A DNA stretch of 64,000 bases, taken from NCBI GenBank assembly GCA_023435745.1, contig JAEZMD010000009.1:62001-126000 (forward strand), in the 5' to 3' direction. A program made the translations under genes and the position numbers. Position 1 is the first letter of the stretch. Each line of letters opens with the position of its first letter. Origin of the DNA: Bacillota bacterium. Its GTDB lineage: Bacteria; Bacillota; Clostridia; Acetivibrionales; DTU013. Below the pieces are notes generated by a model that was not told the origin of the DNA, ran no database searches, and saw only the letters and a program-made list of their open reading frames with translations. Shown piece after piece: positions 45,062 to 54,172 of this stretch.

Positions 45062-46009
45062 TTATGGGATCCTGTGTATCGATGCTCCTATACTTCTTAA
45101 CTTCTCTTCCATATTATCATATCCACGATCAATATGCTTGATATCGGAAACTACCGTTTCTCCGTCAGCAGCCAGTCCGGCCAATACCAATGCGGCTCCT
45201 CCCCTAAGATCGCGGGCATAAACGTTGGCGCCTGTTAGCTTTCTCACACCCTTAATTACAGCAAGCCTGCCCTCCAGCTTGATGTTGGCTCCCATCCGCA
45301 GCAGCTCATCCACATGCTTGTACCGGTTTTCAAAAACCGTTTCCACCATGATACTGGTGCCTTTCGCTATAGTCAGCATGGCTACCAGCTGAGCCTGCAT
45401 ATCGGTTGGGAACCCCGGATACGGCAACGTTCTGACGATATCGATAGCACGAAGTCTCGCCGGACCATTCACCTGCATTGTACTTCCCCTGATATTAATC
45501 CTGCAGCCGCTCTCCCGCAGAAGAGAAATAATTGAACTCAGATGCTCCGGAATTACATTCCTCAGCAGCAGTTCACCGCCTGTGATTCCTGCAGCCGCCA
45601 TATATGTACCTGTGACGATCCTATCGGTAATTATCGTATGCTCTGAATTCCTTAGCCTGTGATCACCACCGCGCACTCTAATAACACTGGTTCCTGCTCC
45701 GGTCAGCTGAACGCCCGCAGCCTGAAGATAATTTTGAAGATCCCAAATCTCCGGTTCCTTCGCGGCATTGCGTATGATTGTCTCCCCGTCCGCAAAAACA
45801 GAAGCCAGCATTATATTTTCCGTGGCTCCCACGCTTGGGTAATCCAACTGCACATCACAGCCCTTTAATCTCTCCGCTTCACAGTAGATAAATCCGCGCT
45901 GTGCATCCTGCACCTTCACGCCCATACTTTTCAAGGCCTTCAGATGCAGATCAATCGGCCTCGGGCCTATTTCACACCCACCCGGGTGTGTAACCCGATT
46001 GCTGTATTT
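45062..46009 (-). pseudogene. murA: 5'-truncated murA, UDP-GlcNAc 1-carboxyvinyltransferase remnant
   Basis: The MurA frame is open from 46009 back to a TGA at 46012-46010 and covers about 315 residues, beginning NRVTHPGGCEIGPRPIDLHLK and ending with HIDRGYDNMEEKL. A full MurA is about 417 residues: the first 105 or so, with the UDP-GlcNAc-binding Lys/Asn of the SGAKN motif, are absent, and no homologous sequence lies upstream. The catalytic Cys (GGCEIG) and the late Arg residues are kept. Usable starts are a TTG at 45934 or an ATG at 45925, both after the catalytic Cys. Probably inactive as an enzyme; another murA must exist in the genome. Confidence 0.8.
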
Positions 46010-46023
46010 TCACCGCCTATATT

Positions 46024-46052
46024 ATTCTATCATTGAAAAAAAGATGGTTCAA
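46024..46052 (-). promoter_or_regulatory. Sigma-A promoter at the murA truncation point
   Basis: TTGAAC and TAGAAT with an exact 17-base spacer, between tadC and the murA remnant. Transcription from near 46017 would read the remnant and then divIB-sbp-ftsA. The start of the transcript carries a nested inverted repeat (45953-46000). Confidence 0.6.
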
Positions 46053-46075
46053 CCTATTTATGTTGACAGATGGAC

Positions 46076-46996
46076 TCACTTTCCTGCAAATTGTTCGATA
46101 AGTTGCAGAACTACCGGCCCCAACAAGACAATGAACAGTGTAGGAAATATGAATACGACCATTGGGATGAGCATTTTTACGGGTACCTTCATTGCTCGTT
46201 CTCTAGCCCGCTGCCTGCGTTTTTCGCGGATCTGCTCCGCTTGTATCCTCAGTACGTTGGCGATAGCCACACCGAACTGGTCCGCCTGCACGACAGCCCC
46301 GATAAATGCGGTAAAATCCTGTATGTCAACCCTTTGGGCCAGATCTCTGAGTGCATCTCTCTTTTGCTTCCCAACTTTTATTTCCTGAAGCACCTTGTCA
46401 AATTCAGAAGCCAGCGGCCCCGGCTTTTTTTCCACCACCTTCATCAGAGCGCCGTCAAACCCGAGGCCTGCCTCTACACTTACCGTAAGCAGATCAATCA
46501 CATCGGCCAGTGAATTCAATATCACCTTTTGCCTTGCTTTAAGGATCTTCCCCAGTACAAAGCCGGGCAAAACAAATCCCATGACTATTTCGGCTAAAAC
46601 CAGCATAATCACAGTTCCTGCAGGCATCCCCGACTTTCTCACAGCAAGCAGTGTGAGGACAGGCAGACCGACAACCAGCATAGCCTCTATATTTATCCAA
46701 TCCTTGACCACCATATTCCCGGGGTTTCCCGCCTTGACAATCTTACCCTCAAGAGAAGATACCAGCTGCCCCGGTGTGATCCTCATCATGAGCTTTGCCA
46801 TACTATCAAGCATCGGCTGCAGTACCCTTGAAAAAAGCGGCTGGTTTAATTCAGCATCCTCGTTTCCAGCTTTTGATTTGCTTATACTGCGAAGTCTTGA
46901 GGTTACAGACAGTTTATCCCGCAGCGCAAAGGACATAAATCCGTATAACAGCAAAAAACAGGAAATGAAAGCTAATATCATAATTATAGCCGGCAT
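46076..46996 (-). CDS. tadC: Tad pilus inner-membrane platform protein TadC
   Basis: 306 residues: a first membrane helix at the N-terminus, a cytoplasmic T2SSF domain (LADVIDLLTVSVEAGLGFDGALMKVVEKKPGPLASEFDKVLQEI...LAQRVDIQDFTAFIGAVVQADQFGV) and further helices at about 110-150 and 275-300. It forms the pilus assembly platform with TadB, encoded 11 bases upstream. It is the last gene of the tad operon. Confidence 0.93.
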   Translation of the reverse strand: MPAIIMILAFISCFLLLYGFMSFALRDKLSVTSRLRSISKSKAGNEDAELNQPLFSRVLQPMLDSMAKLMMRITPGQLVSSLEGKIVKAGNPGNMVVKDWINIEAMLVVGLPVLTLLAVRKSGMPAGTVIMLVLAEIVMGFVLPGFVLGKILKARQKVILNSLADVIDLLTVSVEAGLGFDGALMKVVEKKPGPLASEFDKVLQEIKVGKQKRDALRDLAQRVDIQDFTAFIGAVVQADQFGVAIANVLRIQAEQIREKRRQRARERAMKVPVKMLIPMVVFIFPTLFIVLLGPVVLQLIEQFAGK

Positions 46997-47007
46997 GTCT
47001 GCACCTC

Positions 47008-47982
47008 CTACATTTCAACTCTGACAACCTTCCTGATCAAAAAGATCCCCGTCAGCTCCATCACAATCGCAACACCTATCATTGCCTGCCCAAGAGGTTT
47101 TGTAAACAGCATACTCATCTGCGCCGGATTGATCAGATAGATCACAAAGCACAAGATGACAGGCAGGAGCGATATCACGATTCCTGATATTTTACCCTGT
47201 GCCGTGATCGTTTTTAGCTCTCCCTTGATCCTGACTCTGTCTCTTATGGTTTCGGTGATGTTGTCAAGCACCTCTGAAAGATTTCCACCCACCTGTCTTT
47301 GTATCAGAACAGCAGTGATCACCAGCTCAAGATCCTCGCTTGAAACTCTTGCAACCATATTTTCAAATGCCTTCTCCGTACTCTGTCCAAGATTTACTTC
47401 CTTTTTAAATACGGCAAATTCTTCAGCAATAGGCCCATTCATTTCTTCAGCGACCATATCGACAGCCTGAAAAAAGCTATAGCCGGTTTTCAATGAATTG
47501 GACATCATTGAAAGAGCATCTGCCAGCTGCTCATTCAGAAGCTTGGTTCTTTTTTTGATTTTACTTTTTACGACCAGCGACGGAAGGAGCCATCCGGCGA
47601 TACCTGCTAATATGGCCAGCGGCCACTGCACGACTCCCCGGATTAACAAAACGAAAACAGTAAAAAAACAAAAAAGGATCAGGTTGAGCATCATAAACTC
47701 TTCAGCCTTCAGAAGCAAATGGGCTTTTGTCAGGCTCACCTGCACCTTCTTTTTATATCCCCCGAGAAATCTGATTTTCCCGATTCCCTTGAAAAATTCA
47801 CTTCTGATATCCAGACCGTTTTCCTTCTTCTTTTCCCTTTTTTTCTCGTCACGGATTTCCTCAACATTTGTATACCTGCGCAGTCTGGACATATAGTCAC
47901 CCTTTGCCATAAGCGGCTTGAGAAGCTGACAGGAAAGCAGAAAAACAGATATGAAGCTTAGTAATGCCAATAGTCCCGCCAA
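47008..47982 (-). CDS. tadB: Tad pilus inner-membrane platform protein TadB
   Basis: 324 residues with an N-terminal helix, a basic cytoplasmic part, two central helices, a T2SSF domain (NEQLADALSMMSNSLKTGYSFFQAVDMVAEEMNGPIAEEFAVFKKEVNLGQSTEKAFENMV) and two C-terminal helices. It partners TadC in the Flp pilus platform driven by the TadA ATPase. It lies 38 bases after tadA. Confidence 0.93.
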   Translation of the reverse strand: MAGLLALLSFISVFLLSCQLLKPLMAKGDYMSRLRRYTNVEEIRDEKKREKKKENGLDIRSEFFKGIGKIRFLGGYKKKVQVSLTKAHLLLKAEEFMMLNLILFCFFTVFVLLIRGVVQWPLAILAGIAGWLLPSLVVKSKIKKRTKLLNEQLADALSMMSNSLKTGYSFFQAVDMVAEEMNGPIAEEFAVFKKEVNLGQSTEKAFENMVARVSSEDLELVITAVLIQRQVGGNLSEVLDNITETIRDRVRIKGELKTITAQGKISGIVISLLPVILCFVIYLINPAQMSMLFTKPLGQAMIGVAIVMELTGIFLIRKVVRVEM

Positions 47983-48020
47983 ATCGGTCCCTCCTTAATT
48001 GAGCAAACAGTCAATAGCTG

Positions 48021-49385
48021 TCAATGCATGAACAGGTCTGAAGGAATCACGATTCCTGAATCCTCCAGTTTTTCCGCAAACTTCGGCTTAATACCTGTCG
48101 GTATTATCGAACCGATAATGCGCCCCTTTTCATCTCTTCCCTGCTGCTTGAAGACAAATATATCCTGCATGGTGATAACATCACCCTCCATACCTGTGAT
48201 TTCGGTAATATGGGTAATCCTCCTGCTGCCGTCCTTCAATCTGGACTGCTGGACAATGATGTCAACAGCAGAGGCGATTTGTTCCCGAATTGCCTTCACT
48301 GGCAATTCCATCCCAGCCATAAGCACCATGGTCTCCAGTCTGGAAAGCATGTCTCTGGGAGAATTGGCATGCCCTGTAGTTAATGAGCCATCATGGCCGG
48401 TATTCATTGCCTGCAGCATATCCAGCGCCTCGCCGCTTCTGACCTCGCCGACAACAATCCTGTCCGGCCTCATTCTCAGAGAATTCCTAACCAGATCCCG
48501 GATAGTGATGGCGCCCTTCCCCTCAATATTCGGCGGTCTTGTTTCCAGCCGGATCACATGCTCCTGAGCCATCTGCAGCTCAGCCGCATCCTCTATTGTA
48601 ACAATCCTCTCATCCTCCGGTATGAAGGAAGAGATTACATTCAGGGTTGTTGTTTTTCCGCTGCCGGTACCACCGGACACTACAATATTCAGCCTGGCCT
48701 CTACGCAAGCCTTCAGCAGCATAGCCACCTCCGGCGAGAGGGTTCCGAAATTAATCAGATCCCGCACTGTAAAGGGCCTTTCGGAAAACTTCCGGATCGT
48801 GATCGTCGGACCGTTTAGCGCAAGCGGCGGGATGATCACATTCACACGAGAGCCGTTCGGCAGTCTTGCATCGACCATTGGAGAGCTTTCATCGATACGC
48901 CTTCCAATAGGAGCAACAATTTTTTCGATAACGCGCATTATATGCTGATCATCCTTAAAGGCCACATCACTCAGGAGCAATTTCCCATTCTTTTCTATAT
49001 AAACCTTATCAGCTCCGTTGACCATGATCTCCGAAACGGAGGGATCCCGTATGAGCTGATTGATTGGCCCGAAGCCGATTGTCTCGTCAATGATCTCAGA
49101 GAGCAGCCTTTGCTTCTCCAGCTTGGTTATAAAGGTGCTTTCATCCTCCAAAAACCGTTCCACGATTTCGGAAATTTCCTTCTCGAGACTGCCGTCCTGA
49201 TCTTCGCCTTCGTTTTCCTTAAATGCGCTGGTATTGATCTCCTCTATGATCTTCTCATGAATATTCTCTTTAAGCCCTTCGAAAGGATCTATTTTAGGCG
49301 CGGCAGGCTTGCGGACCTTCTGCCGGTCGTTTATATCGATCGTCTCTATGTTTTTTTCCTTTTGGATCCTCTCAAGCAGTGACAT
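48021..49385 (-). CDS. tadA: Tad pilus assembly ATPase TadA (CpaF)
   Basis: 454 residues. A basic N-terminal helix and an N-terminal domain are followed by a RecA-like core with Walker A SGGTGSGKTTTL (about 237-248), the Asp box EDAAELQ, Walker B IVVGEVRSGEALDMLQAMNTGHDGSLTTGHAN and the LETMVLMAG segment. It is the CpaF-type secretion ATPase that powers pilin assembly. It stands between cpaE (34-base gap) and tadB. Confidence 0.96.
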   Translation of the reverse strand: MSLLERIQKEKNIETIDINDRQKVRKPAAPKIDPFEGLKENIHEKIIEEINTSAFKENEGEDQDGSLEKEISEIVERFLEDESTFITKLEKQRLLSEIIDETIGFGPINQLIRDPSVSEIMVNGADKVYIEKNGKLLLSDVAFKDDQHIMRVIEKIVAPIGRRIDESSPMVDARLPNGSRVNVIIPPLALNGPTITIRKFSERPFTVRDLINFGTLSPEVAMLLKACVEARLNIVVSGGTGSGKTTTLNVISSFIPEDERIVTIEDAAELQMAQEHVIRLETRPPNIEGKGAITIRDLVRNSLRMRPDRIVVGEVRSGEALDMLQAMNTGHDGSLTTGHANSPRDMLSRLETMVLMAGMELPVKAIREQIASAVDIIVQQSRLKDGSRRITHITEITGMEGDVITMQDIFVFKQQGRDEKGRIIGSIIPTGIKPKFAEKLEDSGIVIPSDLFMH

Positions 49386-49419
49386 TTACATCCACCTCGT
49401 ATTATCCTGTAACCAGTTC

Positions 49420-50616
49420 TTAGCCAAATAATTTCTTCAGCATCGGCACCTCTTTTATGTCGCCATCCATTTCATTTATAAGCGATTTCCCTATTTCCAT
49501 AACTGCCTTGGCAACCTTTGTTTCCGTTCTTGTCATCACAAATGGAAAGCCTTTGTTTGCCGAGGTAACCACCGTCTGGTTGTCCTCCGGGATATAGGAC
49601 CAGATCGACTGATGCAGTGTATTTTCAAAATCCTTATATTTAATGCCGTACTGCTCCGAAGCCTTATTAAGCACAATGTGAATTTTTTCGGCCGGGTAAT
49701 GCAGTGTTTCCATGACGTCAAGTCCTGCCTTAATATTTTTTATGGTCGGCAGGTCCAGTGTCGACACAAGTAGGATCCGATCCGACATATCAAGAGCTGT
49801 TAGAACGGATTCATGAAAGCTGGCCGAGCTATCTATAATGATATAATGAAAGGATTCTCTGAGCGTATTGATAATTTTCTCCACATGGTTTGCTGTTATG
49901 TACTCCGCGTATTCAGGCTTCACAGGAGCAGGAAGCACCTTAACGCCGGAAAAATGAGTGACAAGATACTCTTCCATCAAAGTTTTATCAAGCATTGCAA
50001 ATTCCTTTACCAGATCGCTGATGGTGTTTTTAGCCGATACGTTCAGCATAATTGCTACGTCGCCAAACTGCAGGTCCAGGTCGACAAGAGCAACTCTTTT
50101 TTTAGTTGAACGGGCCAGTGAAACAGCCAGGTTGGAGGCTATTGTTGTTTTCCCTACCCCGCCCTTTGTGCTGAATACAGTGAAAACTCTTGATCTCATC
50201 TCTTCATTGACTTTGGAAACAGTCCCCTTTTCTCTGCGTTTGGAATCCAGATGATAGGTCTTGACAATGGTCTCTGTGAGCTCATCCACATTGAACGGCT
50301 TGCAAAGAAAGTCCCGCGCACCGGCTGTCATTGCTTTTCTTACATATTCCGTCTCCCCCTGTACCGACATGATGATGACCGTCGTTTCAGGCACGCTCAT
50401 CGTAATTTCTTCCGTAGCCTTTATTCCGTCGATAACCGGCATGTTGATATCCATCAGAACGACGTCAGGCTTTGATTCCTTAACGATAAAGATCGCTTCC
50501 TCGCCATTTTCTGCTTCACCTATGACTTCAAACCGCTTATCAAATGAAAGAATCTGTCTGAGGTTATTTCTTGTCTCATAAGAATCATCAACAATAACTA
50601 GTTTTATTTTTTCCAT
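49420..50616 (-). CDS. CpaE/TadZ-type protein with intact receiver domain and MinD-like ATPase
   Basis: 398 residues. The N-terminal receiver has Asp10-Asp11, phosphoacceptor Asp56 and Lys106, all kept, whereas many TadZ receivers are degenerate. The MinD/ParA-like domain has deviant Walker A FSTKGGVGKTT (about 148-158) and DLDLQFGDVAIML. It places the Tad apparatus in the cell. The intact receiver suggests phosphorylation control, perhaps by DegS or another kinase. Confidence 0.9.
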   Translation of the reverse strand: MEKIKLVIVDDSYETRNNLRQILSFDKRFEVIGEAENGEEAIFIVKESKPDVVLMDINMPVIDGIKATEEITMSVPETTVIIMSVQGETEYVRKAMTAGARDFLCKPFNVDELTETIVKTYHLDSKRREKGTVSKVNEEMRSRVFTVFSTKGGVGKTTIASNLAVSLARSTKKRVALVDLDLQFGDVAIMLNVSAKNTISDLVKEFAMLDKTLMEEYLVTHFSGVKVLPAPVKPEYAEYITANHVEKIINTLRESFHYIIIDSSASFHESVLTALDMSDRILLVSTLDLPTIKNIKAGLDVMETLHYPAEKIHIVLNKASEQYGIKYKDFENTLHQSIWSYIPEDNQTVVTSANKGFPFVMTRTETKVAKAVMEIGKSLINEMDGDIKEVPMLKKLFG

Positions 50617-50657
50617 TACTTTTCTCCTTCATATCTGTTTTTAGACTTTATATCGAT

Positions 50658-51431
50658 TTACTGACTTTGCACCGCCTGACCGGAGGCCTTACTGATAACG
50701 CCCTTTGACCCCGTCATATCCGACCGTATGATGCCGTTTGTTTCACTTTGAGATTTATCCTCAATATGTCTTAATGCCAGTTTCAGGGATGCAAATTCGG
50801 AAGCAAAGACAAATTTCTCCATATCATCCTTGTCAACGGCCAGTGTCACTGTTAACGGCGCCTCAGAAAGCTTATCAGCCGAAAGTGCCATGTCCTGTCC
50901 CACAGCTAGAACCTGTACATTCTGCAGGATAACCTTTGATATATTCGGATACGTTTTTGTCAGCTCGCCAGTTTCCTCATTTTCCTTTGCAAAGCTTGCT
51001 ATGACATCCACATAATCACCGGGTCTCAATAGGTATGCGATACTCGACTGTTCACTGATATTCATGCTGATAGCCCGCTTGCCTTCAGGAATATTATAGG
51101 ACAGGGTCATGTTCTCTTCATTTACCAGTCTTTGCGGCATAAATGGTTCTCCTGCAATGATACTTTCCTTTGTATACTTGCCGACAATGTCCTTTTGATC
51201 TGATAATGCATTTGTATTTAAAAGCTCTTCAGCAATATTTACCTGTTTTATATGTTCCAAAGTGATCTGTGTGCGCGCAGGTATGTTTCCTGCCGCCACA
51301 TAGGTCGTCGCATATTTAATTTCAGGTGCGGCCTCTGTTTTGTCGGTGGTGATATAGAAATAGATGAGCGCTGCGGTAACGAGGGATAATACCAGCGCTA
51401 TAATAATTATTTTTGTATTTGCCTTTTCCAT
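50658..51431 (-). CDS. cpaB: Flp pilus assembly protein CpaB (RcpC), SAF domain
   Basis: 257 residues from the ATG with GAGGAGG six bases upstream; an in-frame upstream extension has none. One N-terminal transmembrane helix is followed by a SAF domain (YVAAGNIPARTQITLEHIKQVNI) and an RcpC-like beta domain (GKRAISMNISEQSSIAYLLRPGDYVDVIASF). It is thought to bind peptidoglycan or help pilus passage. It lies between tadE and cpaE. Confidence 0.9.
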   Translation of the reverse strand: MEKANTKIIIIALVLSLVTAALIYFYITTDKTEAAPEIKYATTYVAAGNIPARTQITLEHIKQVNIAEELLNTNALSDQKDIVGKYTKESIIAGEPFMPQRLVNEENMTLSYNIPEGKRAISMNISEQSSIAYLLRPGDYVDVIASFAKENEETGELTKTYPNISKVILQNVQVLAVGQDMALSADKLSEAPLTVTLAVDKDDMEKFVFASEFASLKLALRHIEDKSQSETNGIIRSDMTGSKGVISKASGQAVQSQ

Positions 51432-51441
51432 GGATTCCTCC

Positions 51442-51840
51442 TCATTCGCACCGCATAGTCGTATCGCCTTCAAGGTCAAGCGGGCCGGGAATTATTGCCG
51501 CAATGATTGGTGTAATCATACTGTATTGATATCTTACAGCGACTGTCACTGTAGTCCCTGCCCTCCTGTCCGTCAATCCGTCCGGCGTTATGGTAATGCT
51601 AAGCTTTGTTTCATCCAGTGTCGAGGCGACGTTCTTTACTGTATTTCTGATCTGCTCATTCGTTTTTCCCACCGAAGCGCCTCTTGCTCCCTCGCGGGAT
51701 GCATTGCTTACGATCAGGTAGTGATTGAACAGCAGCCCAAAATCAATGATGGCTGTCAAAATCAGAAGTATCACCGGAAGTACCAGTGCTGTCTCCACCA
51801 ATGACTGTCCTTTTCTTTTTTTCAGCAGCTTTTGTACCAC
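51442..51840 (-). CDS. tadE: TadE-like pseudopilin
   Basis: 132 residues from a GTG with GAGG upstream; a GTG three codons earlier lies inside the site. A type-IV-like prepilin motif KKRKGQSLVETALVLPVILL has the cleavage Gly and the Glu at +5. The rest has a TadE pattern (DFGLLFNHYLIVSNASREGARGAS). It is likely processed by a prepilin peptidase that is not in the window. A terminator separates it from flp. Confidence 0.9.
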   Translation of the reverse strand: MVQKLLKKRKGQSLVETALVLPVILLILTAIIDFGLLFNHYLIVSNASREGARGASVGKTNEQIRNTVKNVASTLDETKLSITITPDGLTDRRAGTTVTVAVRYQYSMITPIIAAIIPGPLDLEGDTTMRCE

Positions 51841-51869
51841 ACTAATCACCTCTTTTACCGGACTTTTCT

Positions 51870-51904
51870 AAAAAATTGCCCTACCTGTAACCAGATAGGG
51901 CAAT
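51870..51904 (-). terminator. Intrinsic terminator between flp and tadE
   Basis: TTGCCCTATCTG and CAGGTAGGGCAA pair with one mismatch around a four-base loop and six Us follow. It begins 34 bases after the flp stop. Read-through would be needed for the assembly genes unless they have a promoter of their own. Confidence 0.85.
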
Positions 51905-51937
51905 CAGTTGTCTTTTGTCGTATGATAGTCTTCACAC

Positions 51938-52135
51938 TTACGGAGTGGTTGCTGCGTCTGGATCGGCCAATAATGCACTAATATCAGTGAATATATTCTG
52001 CAGTGGCTCTCTGAGTACCGTAAATGCTGCAACGACAATAACTGCAATTATCCCGATGATCAGGCCGTACTCCACCAATCCCTGTCCCTTTTTGTTTGCG
52101 AGCTTGACTCTCAAATAAGTTAATACTGCCATCAT
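51938..52135 (-). CDS. flp: Flp-type major pilin
   Basis: 65 residues. The Flp motif KKGQGLVEYGLIIGIIAVIVVAAF has the cleavage site after Gly17, with Glu at +5 and Tyr at +6. The mature protein would be 48 residues. It is the pilus subunit of the Tad system. It is followed by a strong terminator and preceded by AAGGTGG. Confidence 0.94.
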   Translation of the reverse strand: MMAVLTYLRVKLANKKGQGLVEYGLIIGIIAVIVVAAFTVLREPLQNIFTDISALLADPDAATTP

Positions 52136-52202
52136 GTTTTTATACCACCTTTCAAAATTTTATATGATTTACAATTTTGCTCGTTTCTCATTGCTTGATT
52201 AA

Positions 52203-52208
52203 ATTATA
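52203..52208 (-). promoter_or_regulatory. Candidate -10 element upstream of flp
   Basis: A perfect TATAAT lies 68 bases before the flp ATG but the -35 (TGGCAA at 17 bases) is weak, so an activator may be needed. The box is embedded in an imperfect dyad with TTGAT and ATCAA arms spaced 14 bases. DegU-like regulator binding is possible but untested. Confidence 0.35.
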
Positions 52209-52269
52209 ATTCGATCAACCTTTTTTTGCCATGCGCCATGAGCCCTTATTTTGGTAAACAATTAGACCC

Positions 52270-52302
52270 AAAAAGGCCCCCGGAGGATTGCCTCCGAAGG
52301 CT
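52270..52302 (-). terminator. Intrinsic terminator after degU
   Basis: CGGAGG/CCTCCG with a four-base loop plus an outer GCC/GGC and a run of five Us on the minus strand. It ends the degS-degU unit before flp. Confidence 0.8.
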
Positions 52303-52350
52303 CAGCATCGATGGGACTATTGGACTAACGGTTTGTGGGATGAAAAAACA

Positions 52351-53004
52351 TCATGTTTTGATATTATGCTTAAAAGCGTAGATGGCAGCCTGGGTCCTAT
52401 CTGAGACATTAAGCTTTTTAAATATATTGGATACATGATTTTTAACTGTCTTCTCGCTAATGTAAAGCTGTTTTGCTATTTGCTTATTAATCATTCCTTC
52501 CGCAATCAGCTCGAGAACCTCTAATTCTCTGGATGTCAGATTGTTATCCTCTCGCTTCTCCTTGTCGTGCAGCGTGACCCTGTTGAACTCCTTTACCAGC
52601 TCCGTCGTCATATTCGGCTGAATATAAGACTGACCGGCTTTAACATTCCGGATTGCCTCGATCAGCACTGCCGGCTCCGCATCCTTGAGCACATACCCCT
52701 CGGCGCCCATCTGTAATGTTTTGAACAGATATTCGCGGTCCTCATGAATAGTCAGTACAATGATCTTTGAGGATAGCTTTTTTTGTTTGATTTCGTCTAT
52801 TGCCTGCAATCCATTGATACCGGGCATGTTGATGTCCATCAGTATCACATCGGGCTTGTATTCCTCGGCATACCGCACTGCTTCATTTCCGTCGGTTGCC
52901 TGTGCAACAACGACAATATCCCGCTCCAGTTCCAGAATCTGCTTGAGTCCCTGCCTGAGCATCGGATGATCGTCGGCGATCAGAATGCTAATTTTAGTTT
53001 CCAT
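52351..53004 (-). CDS. DegU-like NarL-family response regulator
   Basis: 217 residues. The receiver has Asp11-Asp12, phosphoacceptor Asp57 and Lys in YVLKDAE. The C-terminal LuxR-type helix-turn-helix (LTSRELEVLELIAEGMINKQIAKQLYISEKTVKNHVSNIFKKL) binds DNA. It is the likely partner of the histidine kinase encoded just upstream, with an 11-base overlap. Proximity to flp suggests control of the pilus, which is inference. Confidence 0.92.
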   Translation of the reverse strand: METKISILIADDHPMLRQGLKQILELERDIVVVAQATDGNEAVRYAEEYKPDVILMDINMPGINGLQAIDEIKQKKLSSKIIVLTIHEDREYLFKTLQMGAEGYVLKDAEPAVLIEAIRNVKAGQSYIQPNMTTELVKEFNRVTLHDKEKREDNNLTSRELEVLELIAEGMINKQIAKQLYISEKTVKNHVSNIFKKLNVSDRTQAAIYAFKHNIKT

Positions 53005-54172
53005 TTGTAACCCCCTCTTCTTCAGTAAAAGGTATCATTATATTCAGCCGGGTCCCCTTTCCCGGTTCAGCGCTGATGTACATCTCCCCATTCAGCAGCT
53101 CTACCCGCTCTCTCATGCTGACAAGACCAAATCCTCCGGTGATATCATCACTCTTCACCTTGAGCTTTTCCAAATCAAAGCCCACTCCGTCATCAATTAC
53201 AAACAGCTTGATCGCCGAGTCCGTAAAATCCAGATGGATGGTTATATTCGATGCCCTGGCATGCTTGGCTACATTATTCATGGCTTCCTGAACAATCCTG
53301 AATACCGTGAGCGAAATGACTGATTTCAACTCCTGCTGCACGCCTGATGTCCTGAATGATACTGCAATGCCGGATTCTTCCTGGAAAGTCAGCACATATC
53401 TCTGCAATGTCGGAACCAGTCCCAAATCATCTAATGACATCGGCCGCAAATTATAAATAATTTTTCTTACATCCTGCAGGCTGTCCCTCACAATTCTTTT
53501 CAGGTTCCTGAGCTCTTCGCGCGCTTTTTCCAGATCAACATCGATCATTCTTTCACAGATCTCCGCTTTCAGGACCACGTTGGACATCAGCTGCGCCGGT
53601 CCGTCATGGATATCCCTTGCCACACGCTGGCGCTCTTCTTCCTGGGCTTTAATAATCTTGAGCCCGAGTAACTGCTTATACTGCAATCCTTCAAGCTGGC
53701 TGCTCACTTCCTGCAGATCTCCGGTAAGATATCCCAGGGCGGCGCCTACCTGCGTAATGAGATTATCCGCCTTCTGAACCGTTTTCACAGCATCCTTGAT
53801 GCGGATCTCCAGCTCGTTTCTGCGTCTTATCAAATACTTTTCAGACTCTCGCTTCACCGCAAGCTCTACACGAAGATTATCGGCTTTTTCATAAGCATCC
53901 TTAAGTTCCTGCTGCGAATAATTTTCAAAATTTTTGTTGATCAGCATCAATTTTCGCTTACTGTCCTTCAGTGCGACCTCCAAAACCTCAACTCCGGCCA
54001 TAAGCTCTATCACCTGCTGTTTTAGCAGCTCCAGCTCTTCATCCAGCCTTTTGCATTCTCTTCGGGAGCTTTCAGCAATATCATAGATCTCTGTTTTGCT
54101 GTTATTGATCGCTTCGATCGCCTTTTTAATGATCTTATCAAGCAGTCCTATATCTATCTTATTCCCCAGCAC
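52994..54172 (-). CDS. DegS-like cytosolic sensor histidine kinase
   Basis: 392 residues from a GTG with CAGG eight bases upstream; another GTG three codons before is possible. No transmembrane helix is visible. The N-terminal 180 residues form a long coiled coil, as in DegS. HisKA_3 has phosphoacceptor His in VARDIHDGPAQ (about residue 189). The HATPase domain has EAMNNVAKHA, DDGVGFD and GGFGLVSMRERV. It is predicted to phosphorylate the DegU-like regulator. Confidence 0.92.
   Translation of the reverse strand: MLGNKIDIGLLDKIIKKAIEAINNSKTEIYDIAESSRRECKRLDEELELLKQQVIELMAGVEVLEVALKDSKRKLMLINKNFENYSQQELKDAYEKADNLRVELAVKRESEKYLIRRRNELEIRIKDAVKTVQKADNLITQVGAALGYLTGDLQEVSSQLEGLQYKQLLGLKIIKAQEEERQRVARDIHDGPAQLMSNVVLKAEICERMIDVDLEKAREELRNLKRIVRDSLQDVRKIIYNLRPMSLDDLGLVPTLQRYVLTFQEESGIAVSFRTSGVQQELKSVISLTVFRIVQEAMNNVAKHARASNITIHLDFTDSAIKLFVIDDGVGFDLEKLKVKSDDITGGFGLVSMRERVELLNGEMYISAEPGKGTRLNIMIPFTEEEGVTNGN

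Noticed and set aside
45965..46009. Short GTG-initiated 13-codon frame overlapping the murA remnant as a leader peptide
   Set aside because: It lacks a ribosome site of its own (the start is inside the purine run) and shows no repeated regulatory codons.
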